Part shown: positions 26,001 through 37,110 of the stretch, one piece after another
How positions within the stretch are numbered: the stretch's first letter is position 1
Layout of the letters: every line of letters begins with the position of its first letter
Source: Opisthocomus hoazin
Lineage: Eukaryota > Chordata > Aves > Opisthocomiformes > Opisthocomidae
Assembly (NCBI RefSeq): GCF_030867145.1
Contig: NC_134429.1
Coordinates: 16,714,615-16,778,614, forward strand
Direction: 5' to 3'
DNA length: 64,000 nt
Notes under the pieces: generated by a model
Database searches by the model: none
What the model saw: only the letters and a program-made list of their open reading frames with translations
Told to the model about the DNA's origin: nothing
Made by a program: the position numbers and the translations under genes

Positions 26001-28039
26001 ATTCACAGTCATAGCCCAGAGGCAGCGATGGGCCTTGACAGGAGATGTGTCAGCTCTGTTGCCTCCCAGATGTCTCCTGGTGCTTGTGTCCCAGCACAAA
26101 TTGCAGAGCCTGAGGGATGGACATGCGCCACCACCCTGCGAGAAGCGGTCTGTTGTGGAATCCAGCCTGGACCATCCTGGAGAGGCAAAGTGCCTGGGAG
26201 GAATGCAGTGGCACAATAAAGGCTGTCTCTTTGCCTTTTCTGCTCCAAGATGCACTGCTCAGCCCACTGCAAAATCCCCACGGGAGGTCAGCAGCCATGC
26301 AGGGCCCAGGACCTGCATGAGGACCAGCCAGTCTTGTTTGATTACCCACAGATGGAGGATGCACACAAGAGAGAGATAATTAATTAATTGCAACTTTCCC
26401 AGCCTCCAGACTTTGGTTTCTATTGATCTCAGTTTTATCTGGAGTAATAGAGACAATTAGAAACGAACAGAGCAGCAAAAGCTAATCACCAATGGAATGG
26501 AAACTCTGTCTTTCAGTTTATTAAACTTTTATCACAAAGCAGCACTGCCGCAGAAGCACTGGGCAAGACGGTGTGCCTCCCTGTGTCCTCTGTGCTGTCC
26601 AGGGCACTCCCCACTCTTGACAATCAATAATAAACGACAAACTCATCCTCCTTCTGCACAGGGCTGAGGCTCCCGTGCCAAGCCCCAGGGAACCAAGCCC
26701 TCGGAGGAGAGCATCTGGGCTGCCTGACGGGAGCCTGGAAGCTGCTGCTCAGCCCTGCCTGCACCCCGCCGGGCTGGCAGCTCCTGCAGGCAGGAGATGC
26801 TCTGTGGGAGCTGGGGACAACTCATTGCTACTCCTGTCCTGAGCCTCGGGTGGAAGGCAGCCCTGCCTGCCCACGGCACAGGCACGGTGTGGCGTGCCAA
26901 AATGGATGCTGTGGGTAGAGGAAGCAGCTCGTGGTTGCTGGGGAGGAACCAACACAGCTCAGGGAGTTTCGTGGGTCATGGCTGGGTTTAGACTATCTGA
27001 TGTGGATCTCAAGCAGCCTCAGGGATATATCCTCCCTGCTAGCCTTGTCAACATTTGCATTGCCTCTGATCAGGGCAGGGCTGCAAGTGGCAGCCAGGAA
27101 GGCTGGTACTTCTGTCCCTCAGCACCGCAGCTCCAGTGCCCTCCTTCCCTCGACTGGAGTCTTGGGTGTCAGGCAAGGAGCAGGCATGGTCCTCCCTTCC
27201 TTCTCTCCACCTGCCCAGCTTCTTTGCACCCTTCCCTCTGCTCCCTCGTCCGCATGTCCTAGCCCAAGTCTAGCTTGGGAAATGCCAGTCCGCACCCCCT
27301 CAAGAGACCCACTGCACCACCACAGCTGAAGTCACCTAGCAGACAGCACTACCTTGGGAGGCTTCTCAGAGAGCACTGTAATTCAGAGCCAGTTCCTGCT
27401 CCCGTCCCAGCAGCCAGTGTGCTAGCAGTGATCCAGTCAGAGATGCTCTGGCAGTCCTCCATCCTGCAGCACACAGAGGTGAGCATCCCCCAGGGCCAGT
27501 CTGTGCTCTGGAGAGCAGCATCCCACTCAGAGGTTGGATTCTCTCTGCTCTTTCGACAAAACACAGGATGAAATGGTTTGTTGAATGCTGGACACTGCTC
27601 TGAGGGTGGTAGACCAAATGATGTGACGTAAGGGGGTCTAGCTTGGACCTCTTTTCAGCCATACCAGCCTACAAAATGCTGTGCCTCTCTCCTCATCTTC
27701 ATGCCTGTCTCATGAAGTGCTTCCACCAGGCTGATGTCCCTTCCCTGTCCTGCCCTCAACGTCTCCCCTCAGGCTCCCAGTGAACTCCCGTACCTTTTTC
27801 TCCAGGGCATTTAAGGCAGTGAGTGTGTAAATGAGTCTCTGCTGACGATGCAGGAGCAGTAATTAGGTTGCTGGTTTGCTCTTGCCTCTCTTTCCAACCA
27901 TTCCCCGGGCTGTGCTTGCCTTTGCGCTCCTCCACAGAGCTAGAGTTGTCTAGGAGTTGTCCTTAAAACCTCACCTGTATCCTGCTAACAGCTCACTCCA
28001 GAAGTAATTAGGCCTGTACAGTCGGTGCTATTGCCTCCC
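23081..28039. other. Intergenic DNA with an AT-rich candidate element
   Basis: No gene recognised. Around 26371-26480 lies an AT-rich block with TAATTAATTAATTG, TATTGATC, GGAGTAATAG and ACAATTAG, a cluster of homeodomain- and CUT-like words that could mark a conserved enhancer. The rest shows only short overlapping open frames. Confidence 0.45.
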
Positions 28040-28790
28040 AGTCAAAGCCAGATAGCCCTGCTGAGGGTCTTGTCCAGCAGAGTTTTGATAACCTCCAAGG
28101 ACAGAGATCCCAGAAGCTCCCTGAGCACCTGTCCTGGGGCTGCACCACTCTCAAAGGGAGAATTTTTTGACTATGCCCCATCAAGCTGGGTGCTGTCCTT
28201 GTGTCCTTCCGCTCTTTCACTCTACGCCTCTGCCTCAGCCTCCTTTAAAACCTCCACTTATGGCAGTGAAAGATGCAGTCAAGTCTCCTCCATCTCCCCC
28301 TCCTTGAGGCTGAACAGATGTAATTTCTTTGTTCTCTTTTCGCATGTTCTGTGTTCCAGCCCCTGACCGTCTTTGTGGCTTCCATTGGACTTGGCATCTC
28401 TCGTGCAGTGAGGTGGCCAAAACTGGGCGCAGTGCTCTGTTGTGCCTCGTTGAGTGCTGAGTAGGGGGAGTGATGACTTGCCTTGACATCCCGGGTGGGC
28501 TTTTTCTAATGCAGCTCCTCTGAGGACAGCTTCCATCACTCCATTCCCGGATCAGGCTGACCTGACCTGACTCCCATAGCCTTGATGAAACTGGAGATTC
28601 CTGTGTTACCAGAAAACTTTCTCCGGTCCTTCATAAACACGTTGATTGCTCACATCCCAGAACAGACCCAGTCAGTAACGGCTCTTCCTGATGAAAAATG
28701 ACTGTTTATTTGCATTTATTTAAGACAGTTCAGTTTCTTTCAGATTCTTTTTTGAAGTAACGTGTCAAAAGATTTTGACACGGTGTCACT
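28040..28790 (-). mobile_element. Ancient CR1-type LINE, antisense
   Basis: The + strand contains 'gtcttgtccagcagagttttgataacctccaagga', then 'ccccctccttgaggctgaacagatg', 'cagcccctgaccgtctttgtggc', 'aaaactgggcgcagtgctc' and 'gagtgctgagtagggggag'. These are successive blocks of a reverse-complemented CR1 ORF2 end. The stretch from about 28600 ('cataaacacgttgattgc', 'gaaaaatgactgtttattt') resembles further upstream ORF2. It is strongly decayed and old. Confidence 0.65.
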
Positions 28791-31700
28791 GACTGCTTCA
28801 CTGAGGTCACAGGTTTAGGGTTCATGGTCCTGTCCTTAATATGAGGTGACATTGCACCGGACTGCAAAGGGACAGGCACTCTGCAATATCTCGCTTGCTG
28901 ATGGCTGAGTGTGCGTGCTATTAGACAGTAAGCTGTGGTGGGCCTGACCAGCACTTGAATAGGATACAGGTTTTAAATCCCTGGTATGGTAGGCACAAGC
29001 CAATTAGTCATGCTTAAATACTTGGGAGATTGCTGGAGCCCCGAGCCTCAGCAAGCTACGAGACTCAATTCTGCCCTGCTAGTGAAACGATTTGCAGGAA
29101 GAGAGGGGAGGAGATATTTTCTCAAGGTGAAATAGGTGTTCGTGAAGGATATGGGATTTTAATAGAGTGAGATACCCGGCAGATTAACCCCCACAGCCTT
29201 GATTAGCCCTACACTGGGATTCCCAGGTGAAGCAAACATGACAAACACAAAGAAAATGATCTACAGCCACAGAGATTTGCAGGATGCAACTTTCTGTGGC
29301 AGCTCTTACCCGGTTCTGGTGAGGCTGCAATGCAGTCTGCAGTGAAGAGAAACACAGCTTCAAGTCAAGGTGGAGGCAGGGCAGAGGGTGAGCCCTGCGC
29401 ACCCCGGGTGAGCTCGTGCCTGACTCCGGCGGGAGCCCGGCACACGCGGCCAGGCTTTGCACCAAATTACCGACATCCCCACCCCGGTGCGGTGGCCAGG
29501 AGGGCAGGTCCAGCCTGGATGCCACCTCCCTCGCAGCCCTGCCTGCTGTATTTGCAGGCGGTTTGGCCAGCCCTTCCTGGGGAATCTGCTCGGCAGCGGT
29601 GCCCCTCCTGACCCGACATGGGCTGGGGCATCTCTCATTTACACGTCAGTCGGCACATCCTCTGCTCACCCGCAAGTCCTAAATTCGATCTGATTTCAGT
29701 CTGATTACTTTCCCCTCCACTTGAGAGAATTAATTAATCTCCGACTCCGCACCAGGTTTTTTTTTCCCAGTCGATAAAAGGAGGAAGGAAAGGGTGGTGT
29801 ACCTGTCATTAATCATCATTAAATTAGTGACTCCGGAATTAGCTCGCCATGAAAGCCAGCACTTGTGCAGCAGCAGAGCTCCGCCACCTCAACACATAGA
29901 GAGACCTGGACCTCTGCAGAGTCTGTGCAGTGAGAAACTGAGGTCTGAGAGAGGAGTGACCTACACGTGGATGCTGCGTGAGGGAAGGGATGCAGAACCT
30001 GCTTGGTGTCAGAGGAAGGACTCCACTGCAGAGAAGCATGTCTGTATGAACAGGTACTTGCAGCTCCATGTGCCTCAAGCCAATGCTCAAGCCGAGACAG
30101 AGCTTCATGGTCACTGATCAGCATCACACACGTCCCCCTTGAGGTGGCCAACCTGATGCTCAGTGCTGGCTCCATGCTCAAATGGCCACCAAATATGTGG
30201 TTTCCCTTCCACCCAGCACAGCATGTGGCCTCCATATGCACAGGGAAGATAAAGGATTAGGAAGGAGTTTCCCCGCATGCCCTGCATCCCTGCATCCATA
30301 TGGTCATGGGGATCAAGCGATGCTGTCCTGCCCTGAATTCCCTGCATTTTCTCCCGCTTCTTTGGCCACCCATGACCCATCCTGTCCACCCTGTGCTTTG
30401 ACCTGGAGCGGGAGGCTGAGCCGTTATGGTGGCAGCGCGTGGAAAAGGCGTGGTGGGATCAGGAGAAGGAGAGCATGTCCACCTGTGGCAACGGGTGACT
30501 AGCACATGGCAGTTTGTATGAGAAAATGTATCCAAAGATAGGTATATCCATATTTGTATCATACATGTTTTTTTCCCCTGGGCACATTTTAGTTCCTGGT
30601 CTTCATGTCTCTTCCTGACTGCCTTTCGCTACAGCACCGATCAATGAGCATCTGCCTTGCCTTACACAGAAACGCTCTGGTTGTGCCATGGGACGAGGTA
30701 ACGGTGACGATGGGACTGTGCTGGGGCAGTGGGTCTCAGGTGACACCTCTGTGGATCTGGTGTCGAAGTGGCACTTCAGGCGATGCAAGGCATCTGCCTG
30801 GGTCTGGAGGCTTTGTCTTTGCCCTCCCTTGACACAGTCAGTCTTGCCTGACCTGCAGCAACACATCTGCACACAGCACCCAGATGTAGGCACCCCTTTG
30901 CTGTCCCACACCATAAACACCCTCTCCTTGATGCTGTGAAAGCTGGTGGCCACATCACATCTTTGCAAGGGCCTGGACACAGAGACAGGGAGGTCATCTC
31001 CCTCTGTGGCACCCCTTCCTCACACAAGCACTGCGTTTGCCCCATCAGCCACCGCTAACAGCTCCTTTTCCTGCTGCAACCCTCAATCTTCTTTCAAGGT
31101 CACTGCTTTCCAGGATGCAGCTCCGGCCTGATAAGTGGGACCTACGCTCCTCAGCCTTTGATGTGTGGCCTTGCCTCTGGCCTTGTTAAAATGCATGTTT
31201 CTGAGAGGAGCCCACCTTAGTCAGGATGCAGCATTAAACCGTCATTACTGATTGCACATCTTGCTTTCTCTCTGTCTCCCTGTAAATAATGTATCTTAAT
31301 AACTAAGCCCGCAGAGCGGCCTTCCTTTAACCGACACTGCCCAGAGTAGCCATGCTGAGGAAGCGCGTTTGCTCCCGCTATGCCTCAAAGCGCTTCATTA
31401 GTACATCAGAAAAGGCCAGAAAAACAAGCAAATATTCTGATCAGCCAGTGCTTTCGGAAGGATTTACTGTCCCCTCCTGGCTGTGCTGGGTCCAGAGCAT
31501 CTCCTTGTGCCCAGCTCTGCTGCAGCCTTGCGTCTGAGCCTTTCTGGGGGACTCTCTGTCCAGCTTCCCCCACCTCTGAAACCCCCCTGACATGGCTCAT
31601 GCGTGCTCCCAACCCACTGCGTCCTTGGGGCTGCAGGTTTAACCCCTCAGGGACTGCAGGATGCTTCCCACTCCCCCTCCTCCTCCTCCTCCTCCCTGCC

Positions 31701-32640
31701 GAAGCTGCATCCCTCTTCTCCTGGCGGGGGCATCCTCCCTTGTGACAGCTCTGGTCAGATCGCCAGTCCTGGTCATGTTGGGCATCACTGCTTTGGAAAA
31801 GCTCCTACCAGAAACTGTGCCCTTTCCATTTGCAATGCTGATGGTGTTTCTGATAGGAGAGCAGGAGGCCATCCCCAATGTTGTTAGGGTGATACCCCAG
31901 GAAAGAAGAGCAAAGCATGCAGGGGAGATGTCCTCTGCAGCTGGCCTGGAGAGGGTGGGCATGGACACCCTGCTGCTACTACCTGTAATCCTGCCCCAGC
32001 AGCAGGCAAGAAGTGCCGCCAGCGCCGGCAAGCCTGGCTCCTAGGACTGCCGTTAAATTTTCTCTCCAAGATGTGTCAGCAGCCATCAAGACTTTCTCTC
32101 CTCAGCCTGTCCTGTTGGCAGAGCAGCCAGAAATCAGGCAGGAGGAGAGCTGTGGGTTGGCTGCAGAAATACCTGTGCCAAATACTGTCACAGGCGCATT
32201 TTCCCCTGGTGTAACACTTTAAAAAAAAAAAAATACTCTGTTTTGGCTTGCAAACCTTGGAGAAATGGATCCAGAGAAAAGCGTGTGGTGGACATACGCC
32301 TAGGAGCGTGTGACTGTCCTTGCTGTACCTGTGTTTTATAGCAAGTTCATGCATCCACGTGTGTCTGTGCGCCACAGCTCCTGCCACGCTTCATGTTTCC
32401 ATCACACACGTGTACAAACCCTTCACGTGTGGGGGTGGTGTGTTGGATTCTGTCTGTGTTTGCCTCTGCCCACACGCACCCTGCCCGCGTGCCCTGCCAC
32501 AGCCTGCGTGTGCGTGTGCGAGGCGCGTGCACCTGCTCTGCAGGCAGCTCTTCCCACCGCAATCTGTGCTCGTTCTCCTGGCTGTCGGGACCAGTCCTCC
32601 CATCAGACCCAGGGTAGGGAGTTAGGCTTAAACACCTATT
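28791..32640. other. Intergenic DNA; simple repeats and AT-rich candidate element
   Basis: No gene recognised. Positions 29700-29840 hold AATTAATTAATC, CATTAATCATCATTAAATTAG and a T9 run, suggestive of conserved noncoding DNA. A CTC/CCT trinucleotide tract lies at about 31674-31694 and an A13 run at 32221-32233. A TG/CG-rich stretch (32340-32540) has many CACGTG/GTGTGCG-like words. Confidence 0.45.
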
Positions 32641-33250
32641 ATAGAATCACAGAATCATGAAGGTTGGAAAAGACCTCTAAGATCATCAAGTCCAATCATC
32701 AGGCCAACACCACCATGCCTGCTACAGCATGTCCTGTAGTGCCACGTCTACACATTTTTTGAACCCCTCCAGGGATGATGAATCCACCACTGCCCTGGGC
32801 AGCCTGGTCCAAGGCCTGATCACTCTTTCAGTAAAGACATTTTTCCTAATGTCCAGTCTAAACCTCCCCTGATGCAACTTGAGGCCATTGCCTCTCCTGT
32901 CACTGGTGACGTGGGAGAAGAAACCAACCCCCACCTCACTACACCCTCCTGTCAGGGAGCTGCAGAGAGCGAGAAGGTCTCCCCTCAGCCTCCTCTTCTC
33001 CAGACTGAACAGCCCCAGCTCCCTCAGCCGCTCCTCATCAGACTTGTTCTCCTGACCCTTCACCAGCTTCACTGCCCATCTCTGGACACACTCCAGCCCC
33101 TTCATGTCCTTCTTGTAGTGAGGGGCCGAAAACTAAACACAGTACTCAAGGTGCGGCCTCACCAGTGCTGAGTACAGGGGCATGATCACCTCCCTGCTCC
33201 TCCTGGCCACACCATTCCTGAGACAAGCCTTCTTGGCCACCTGGGCACGA
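32641..33250 (-). mobile_element. CR1 LINE, antisense, about 610 bp
   Basis: It begins with the reverse-complemented octamer tail ATAGAATCACAGAATCATGA and extends to 'agacaagccttcttggccacctgggcac', covering the 3' UTR and the C-terminal part of ORF2. The antisense frame at 32722-33105 is still open for 127 codons and shows the CR1 ORF2 C-terminal words [19 protein letters not shown] and [12 protein letters not shown]. The copy is therefore only moderately diverged, but it is 5'-truncated and cannot mobilise itself. Confidence 0.94.
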
Positions 33251-34181
33251 AAATAAAGCTTGAAAAGCAACACTGCTTTCCCACTTCCGTTGCTGTTCAC
33301 ATTGCTAGTGTCTCTTAACGCTATAGTGAAGGCCCAAGGGGTCTGGGGTCAGCACAGGACCAGGACCCATCCATCTCTCCCCACAAGCTACTGGGCTGAG
33401 CGTGCTGCCCTGCAAACTGGGCAGCTGGGATCGCCCTACCTGGGGAGTGCCAATCTGGTGTGTTCAATAACGCTGTCCTTGCCACAAACGAAGTTATGCC
33501 TCTGGTACCACCCCTGAAATGAGAGCTGAGGGAGGTCAAAGGCTGGAAGAGATGATCTGGGACGTTCGGTAAAGATCCATGTCCACGGGCCATCCCTGTC
33601 TACAGGATCACAACGACTCCACCTCTGTGCCCACTGACTTGAAACTCTGTCACATGGGAAGGCCGCTTATGAACAAGCAAAGCCACCATCGCTGCCGGGA
33701 ACCCAGTCAAACCAGTACTACTCCACTCTTGCTCTGCTGAGCAGGCCTGGAGCTGCGCTTGCGAAGCCAGCGTGTTCCTTTGCACAAGGCTCTTCCCTGG
33801 AAAGACCCTTGCTTGCACCAAGTGGTTAACACCAGCTGAATTTGCCACGATTCAAGGTGTTATCACGATGAACGTGAGTGTGAATTAATCACGGCCCTTT
33901 GAAGCCGCTCTCTGTGCTTGCCTGCATCCCTCCTGCTGCACGACCGGCTCTGTGCTGCCGAGGAGCCGCACACACGCCGCTTCCCTTTGCGATAATAACA
34001 GCCTTCTGCTAAGAGAGAGAAACAGCCTGCGGAAGTTTTGCTGGCAAAACACAACTCCAAATGAACTGCCGAAAACGGTTCACAAAAGGCTATTTCCAGC
34101 TACTCCACCCAGCTGGAGCTGGCTCCCCTCCCTGTCTGTTGTCATCGCAGGGGATGCGTCTGCATCTGTCGCAGGGGGGTA
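33251..34181. other. Intergenic DNA, no gene recognised
   Basis: No supported gene. The block 33855-34090 (GTGTTATCACGATGAACG, GTGAATTAATCACGG, TTTGCGATAATAACAGCC, GCCGAAAACGG) has even composition and palindromic words, so it is a possible conserved noncoding element immediately upstream of the CR1 insertion. Confidence 0.4.
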
Positions 34182-34405
34182 GGGCACAGAGGAAGGAGGC
34201 TCTCTTCCCTCTGAGGGTGACGGAGCCCTGGCCCAGGCTGCCCAGGGAGGCTGTGGAGTCTCCTTCTCTGGAGATATTCCAGACCCGCCTGCACAAGGTC
34301 CTGTGCAGCTTGCTGTAGGTGACCCTGCTTCGGCAGGGGGGTTGGACTAGATGACCCACAGAGGTCCCTTCCAACCCCTACTATTCTGTGATTCTGTGGT
34401 TCTGA
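34182..34405 (+). mobile_element. CR1 LINE 3'-end fragment with internal deletion, sense
   Basis: It reads 'gggcacagaggaaggaggctctcttccctctgagggtgacggagccctgg', missing part of the usual 'cagaggaagttc...gaagaacttc' segment, and ends with the 3' UTR and the tail ATTCTGTGATTCTGTGGTTC. No coding potential remains. Confidence 0.92.
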
Positions 34406-35290
34406 GGCAGGGAGGAGAAGGCGTGGGAGAGCCAGAAAAGGGGCTGCAGCCAGGTGCCTCAGCGCTGGTGCACCAGGTGCGGACAGGGGACACAGCCATG
34501 TCAACCACGTCTCCAGATGGCATCCCCAGCACAGCCCGTGCAGGCTGGGAGATGTCTGCCGTCCCCATCCCTGTCCTCCAGCGAGCTCCCGCGCTCTTCC
34601 CTGGCCGCTCAGCGCAGGCTGCAGGCTGGCTGCTTGATGCTGTCAAGTCCTGGGGCCGGCAAGGAAAGCAAGTCCCAGCGGTGCCTCTCCCCGGCTGCTG
34701 CTGCTGCTCACTCACGCAGGGGTCTCATCAAAATGCAGAGCGTCCTTTACTTCTGGCCGGCTTACAGTAAGCAGTTGTCAGACACTTCTCTAATCCCAGG
34801 TATAATAAACCTTCCCCGGCTGCCTGATTCCTGTACCTGCCATGTGAGCCAGCTGTGCGTGAGGAAAGCACTTTGCATGCAGATTATTTATCTGTATTAT
34901 TTATCTGTCCTCAGTCTGATCCAAATAACAGCCCGCTAAGCACAATCAGTCAGCTACTGCCCCTCCTCCAGAACCTGGCTTCTGGTGACTGCAGTGAGAG
35001 TTTTCACTTGCGGGGGTCATCTCACGAAGGGCTGTTTAGGACCAGAGCAGCCAGCTGCAAAGCTCCTGATGTGTGTCCAGTACCAGACTCCCTGCCAGGG
35101 CTCTGGTTGTCCAGGCAGCAGGGCTGAGCCATCAGAGGGCACAGTGAGGTGCACTGGTGTAAATTTATCACCAGCACACGTCAAGAGGGAAACTTCTGGT
35201 TCAGTTGGGAGCCCTGGAGTGCTTCTCTCCAGCTTGCGGTCCTGCCAGCTTCCCCTCGGGGTGGATGTCCTGCTGGTGGTTCCCATCTGC
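34406..35290. other. Intergenic DNA, no gene recognised
   Basis: Nothing recognisable. The middle part (34850-34940) is AT-richer with repeated TTATTTATCTGT words. Confidence 0.5.
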
Positions 35291-35681
35291 TCCTACTGTG
35301 TCCAGTTCTGGGCTCCCCAGTTCAAGAAAGATGAGGAGCTACTGGATTGAGCCCAGCGGAGGGCTACGAGGATGATGAGGGGACTGGAGCATCTCTCCTG
35401 CGAGGAGAGGCTGAGGGAGCTGGGCTTGTTCAGCCTGGAGAAGAGAAGGCTGAGAGGGGACCTAATAAATGCCTCTAAATATCTGCAGGGTGGGGGTCAG
35501 GAGGACGGGGCCAGACTCTTTCCAGTGGTGCCCAGCGACAGGACAAGGGGCAACGGGCACAAACTGAAGCAGAGGAAGCTCCAGCTGAACCCGAGGAAGA
35601 ACTTCTTCCCTCTGAGGGTGACGGAGCCCTGGCCCAGGCTGCCCAGGGAGGCTGTGGAGTGTGATTCTGTGATTCTGTGTG
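35291..35681 (+). mobile_element. CR1 LINE with 3' UTR deleted, sense
   Basis: It covers the ORF2 C-terminal region from 'gtgtccagttctgggctccccag' to 'gcccagggaggctgtggagt', then jumps directly at about 35660 to the tail 'gtgattctgtgattctgtg'. About 130 bp between 'gtggagtctcc' and the tail, present in sibling copies, are missing. A frame from 35372 stays open through the region but has no start context or function of its own. Confidence 0.92.
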
Positions 35682-36941
35682 ACCCTGTAGAGCTGGATGA
35701 GCAAGCAGCAGGATCAGCTCCGCTGTGAGTACTCTGAGGCAGAAAGGCACAGGAGAAACGCTGCCTTGGAGATGCCAGAAACTCAGGAGCCCTCAGCCCT
35801 GGGGGCTTGGAGACGACCGTTGGCAAACGGGTTTGCTTAGAAATTAAGCAGCATCCAAGGCAAAGTGTGATATTTAATAAAGGTGAGGAGATGCAGCACA
35901 GCCCGAGGGCCAGGCTGTCAGCTCTGCAGCCCCGAGACCTGAGGCGCAGCATGAGGGAAGGCTCCCCATCCCCGGGCACACAGGGCGTGCAGAAGGTCAT
36001 AGCTGCTGCTCAGCACATGTCTGGACCTCAGAGGCACAGGGGAAATGCTGCTGCCCCCAGTGACTTCTATAGTCTATGTCACCCTGGGGACGCTGGTGGA
36101 CCCCCTGCTCTGCCCCAAACCTATTCCAGACCTACAAATCAGGCCTGGCATTACAACCATTGTTGGTTCTGTATTCTTATCTTCACCTTTTGATGTCCAA
36201 ACGAACAGCAGCCTTTTGATCATTTTTTTGGGCTCCATCACAAGATGGACAAAAATCTACTTGTTTTAGGTGGAAACTGAGTTTTGTGCTTAATCTCATG
36301 ACTCTAAGAAGTGGGGCTTTAAAAAATACAACTTTATCAGAGGACCTGAAAGAAAGAGCGTACCCCTTCCTGACTCTCCTCTGAGAGAAGGGCATGGCCA
36401 GGGAGGGAACAATGATTTTGCTGTTGAGGAGCCAGGTCTCAACGAAAGTCAAGCAGACATCACCGCAGGGCGGCAGACAACAGTCTCTCACCTCCAGATC
36501 CAAACCGCAGAGTAACTGGGAGGCTGAAAGAGAGGGTTTGCGTGTCACACACTCAGCTAGTGAGATCCCAGAGGAGCAGGAGGATGCTCGTCTCCTGGAA
36601 GAACAACATCATGGGCAGAGTTTCTTGGTCTTCTCTCTGAAAAGGGGATTTTTCTTTCCCTGTCTGCATATCCAGCACTCGGGGTCTGCAGCAGGATCCC
36701 CATAACCACAGCAGACACAAGGGCAGGTGGTTCCTATGCTGATTCCTGATCTCGTCATCATGAAATTGTTGATTTCAGTATTTATTGTTAGTGGGAAACA
36801 TATTATGCTGGATCCAACAGCTGGGAGAGGTGAGGCTGCTGCAGCTCCCGGTCCCCATGTCCAAACCGTAGTGAGACTGAAGATGAGTGTTCCCAGCAGG
36901 CACACACCCGCCAAGCACACAGGTACTTCACACACACCTAT

Positions 36942-36971
36942 ATACCTATATACCTATATACCTATATACCT
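36942..36971. repeat. Microsatellite (CTATATAC)n
   Basis: Nearly four tandem copies of the 8-bp unit CTATATAC, preceded by CACACACCTATA. Perfect copies of this kind are usually length-polymorphic. Confidence 0.9.
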
Positions 36972-37086
36972 GGCCAGCCACACAGGTCACAGACGGACAC
37001 TCAGAGCACCCACACGAACATCGACAGCACCAACGGCCTCATCCTGCTCCCCTCTCTGGCTGAGCATGATGGAGGTCCACTGGTGA

Positions 37087-37110
37087 GAATATATACATAT
37101 ATATTCTCCA
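37087..37110. repeat. Perfect AT-rich inverted repeat
   Basis: The sequence is an 11-bp perfect inverted repeat, GAGAATATATA and TATATATTCTC, separated by two bases (CA). A second related CTCCATATACACACACATA tract follows. It could extrude a hairpin; it may simply be a degenerate TA/CA microsatellite. Confidence 0.85.

Noticed and set aside
32722-33105. 127-residue - strand protein as a host gene
   Set aside because: It is the C-terminal ORF2 remnant of a CR1 element.
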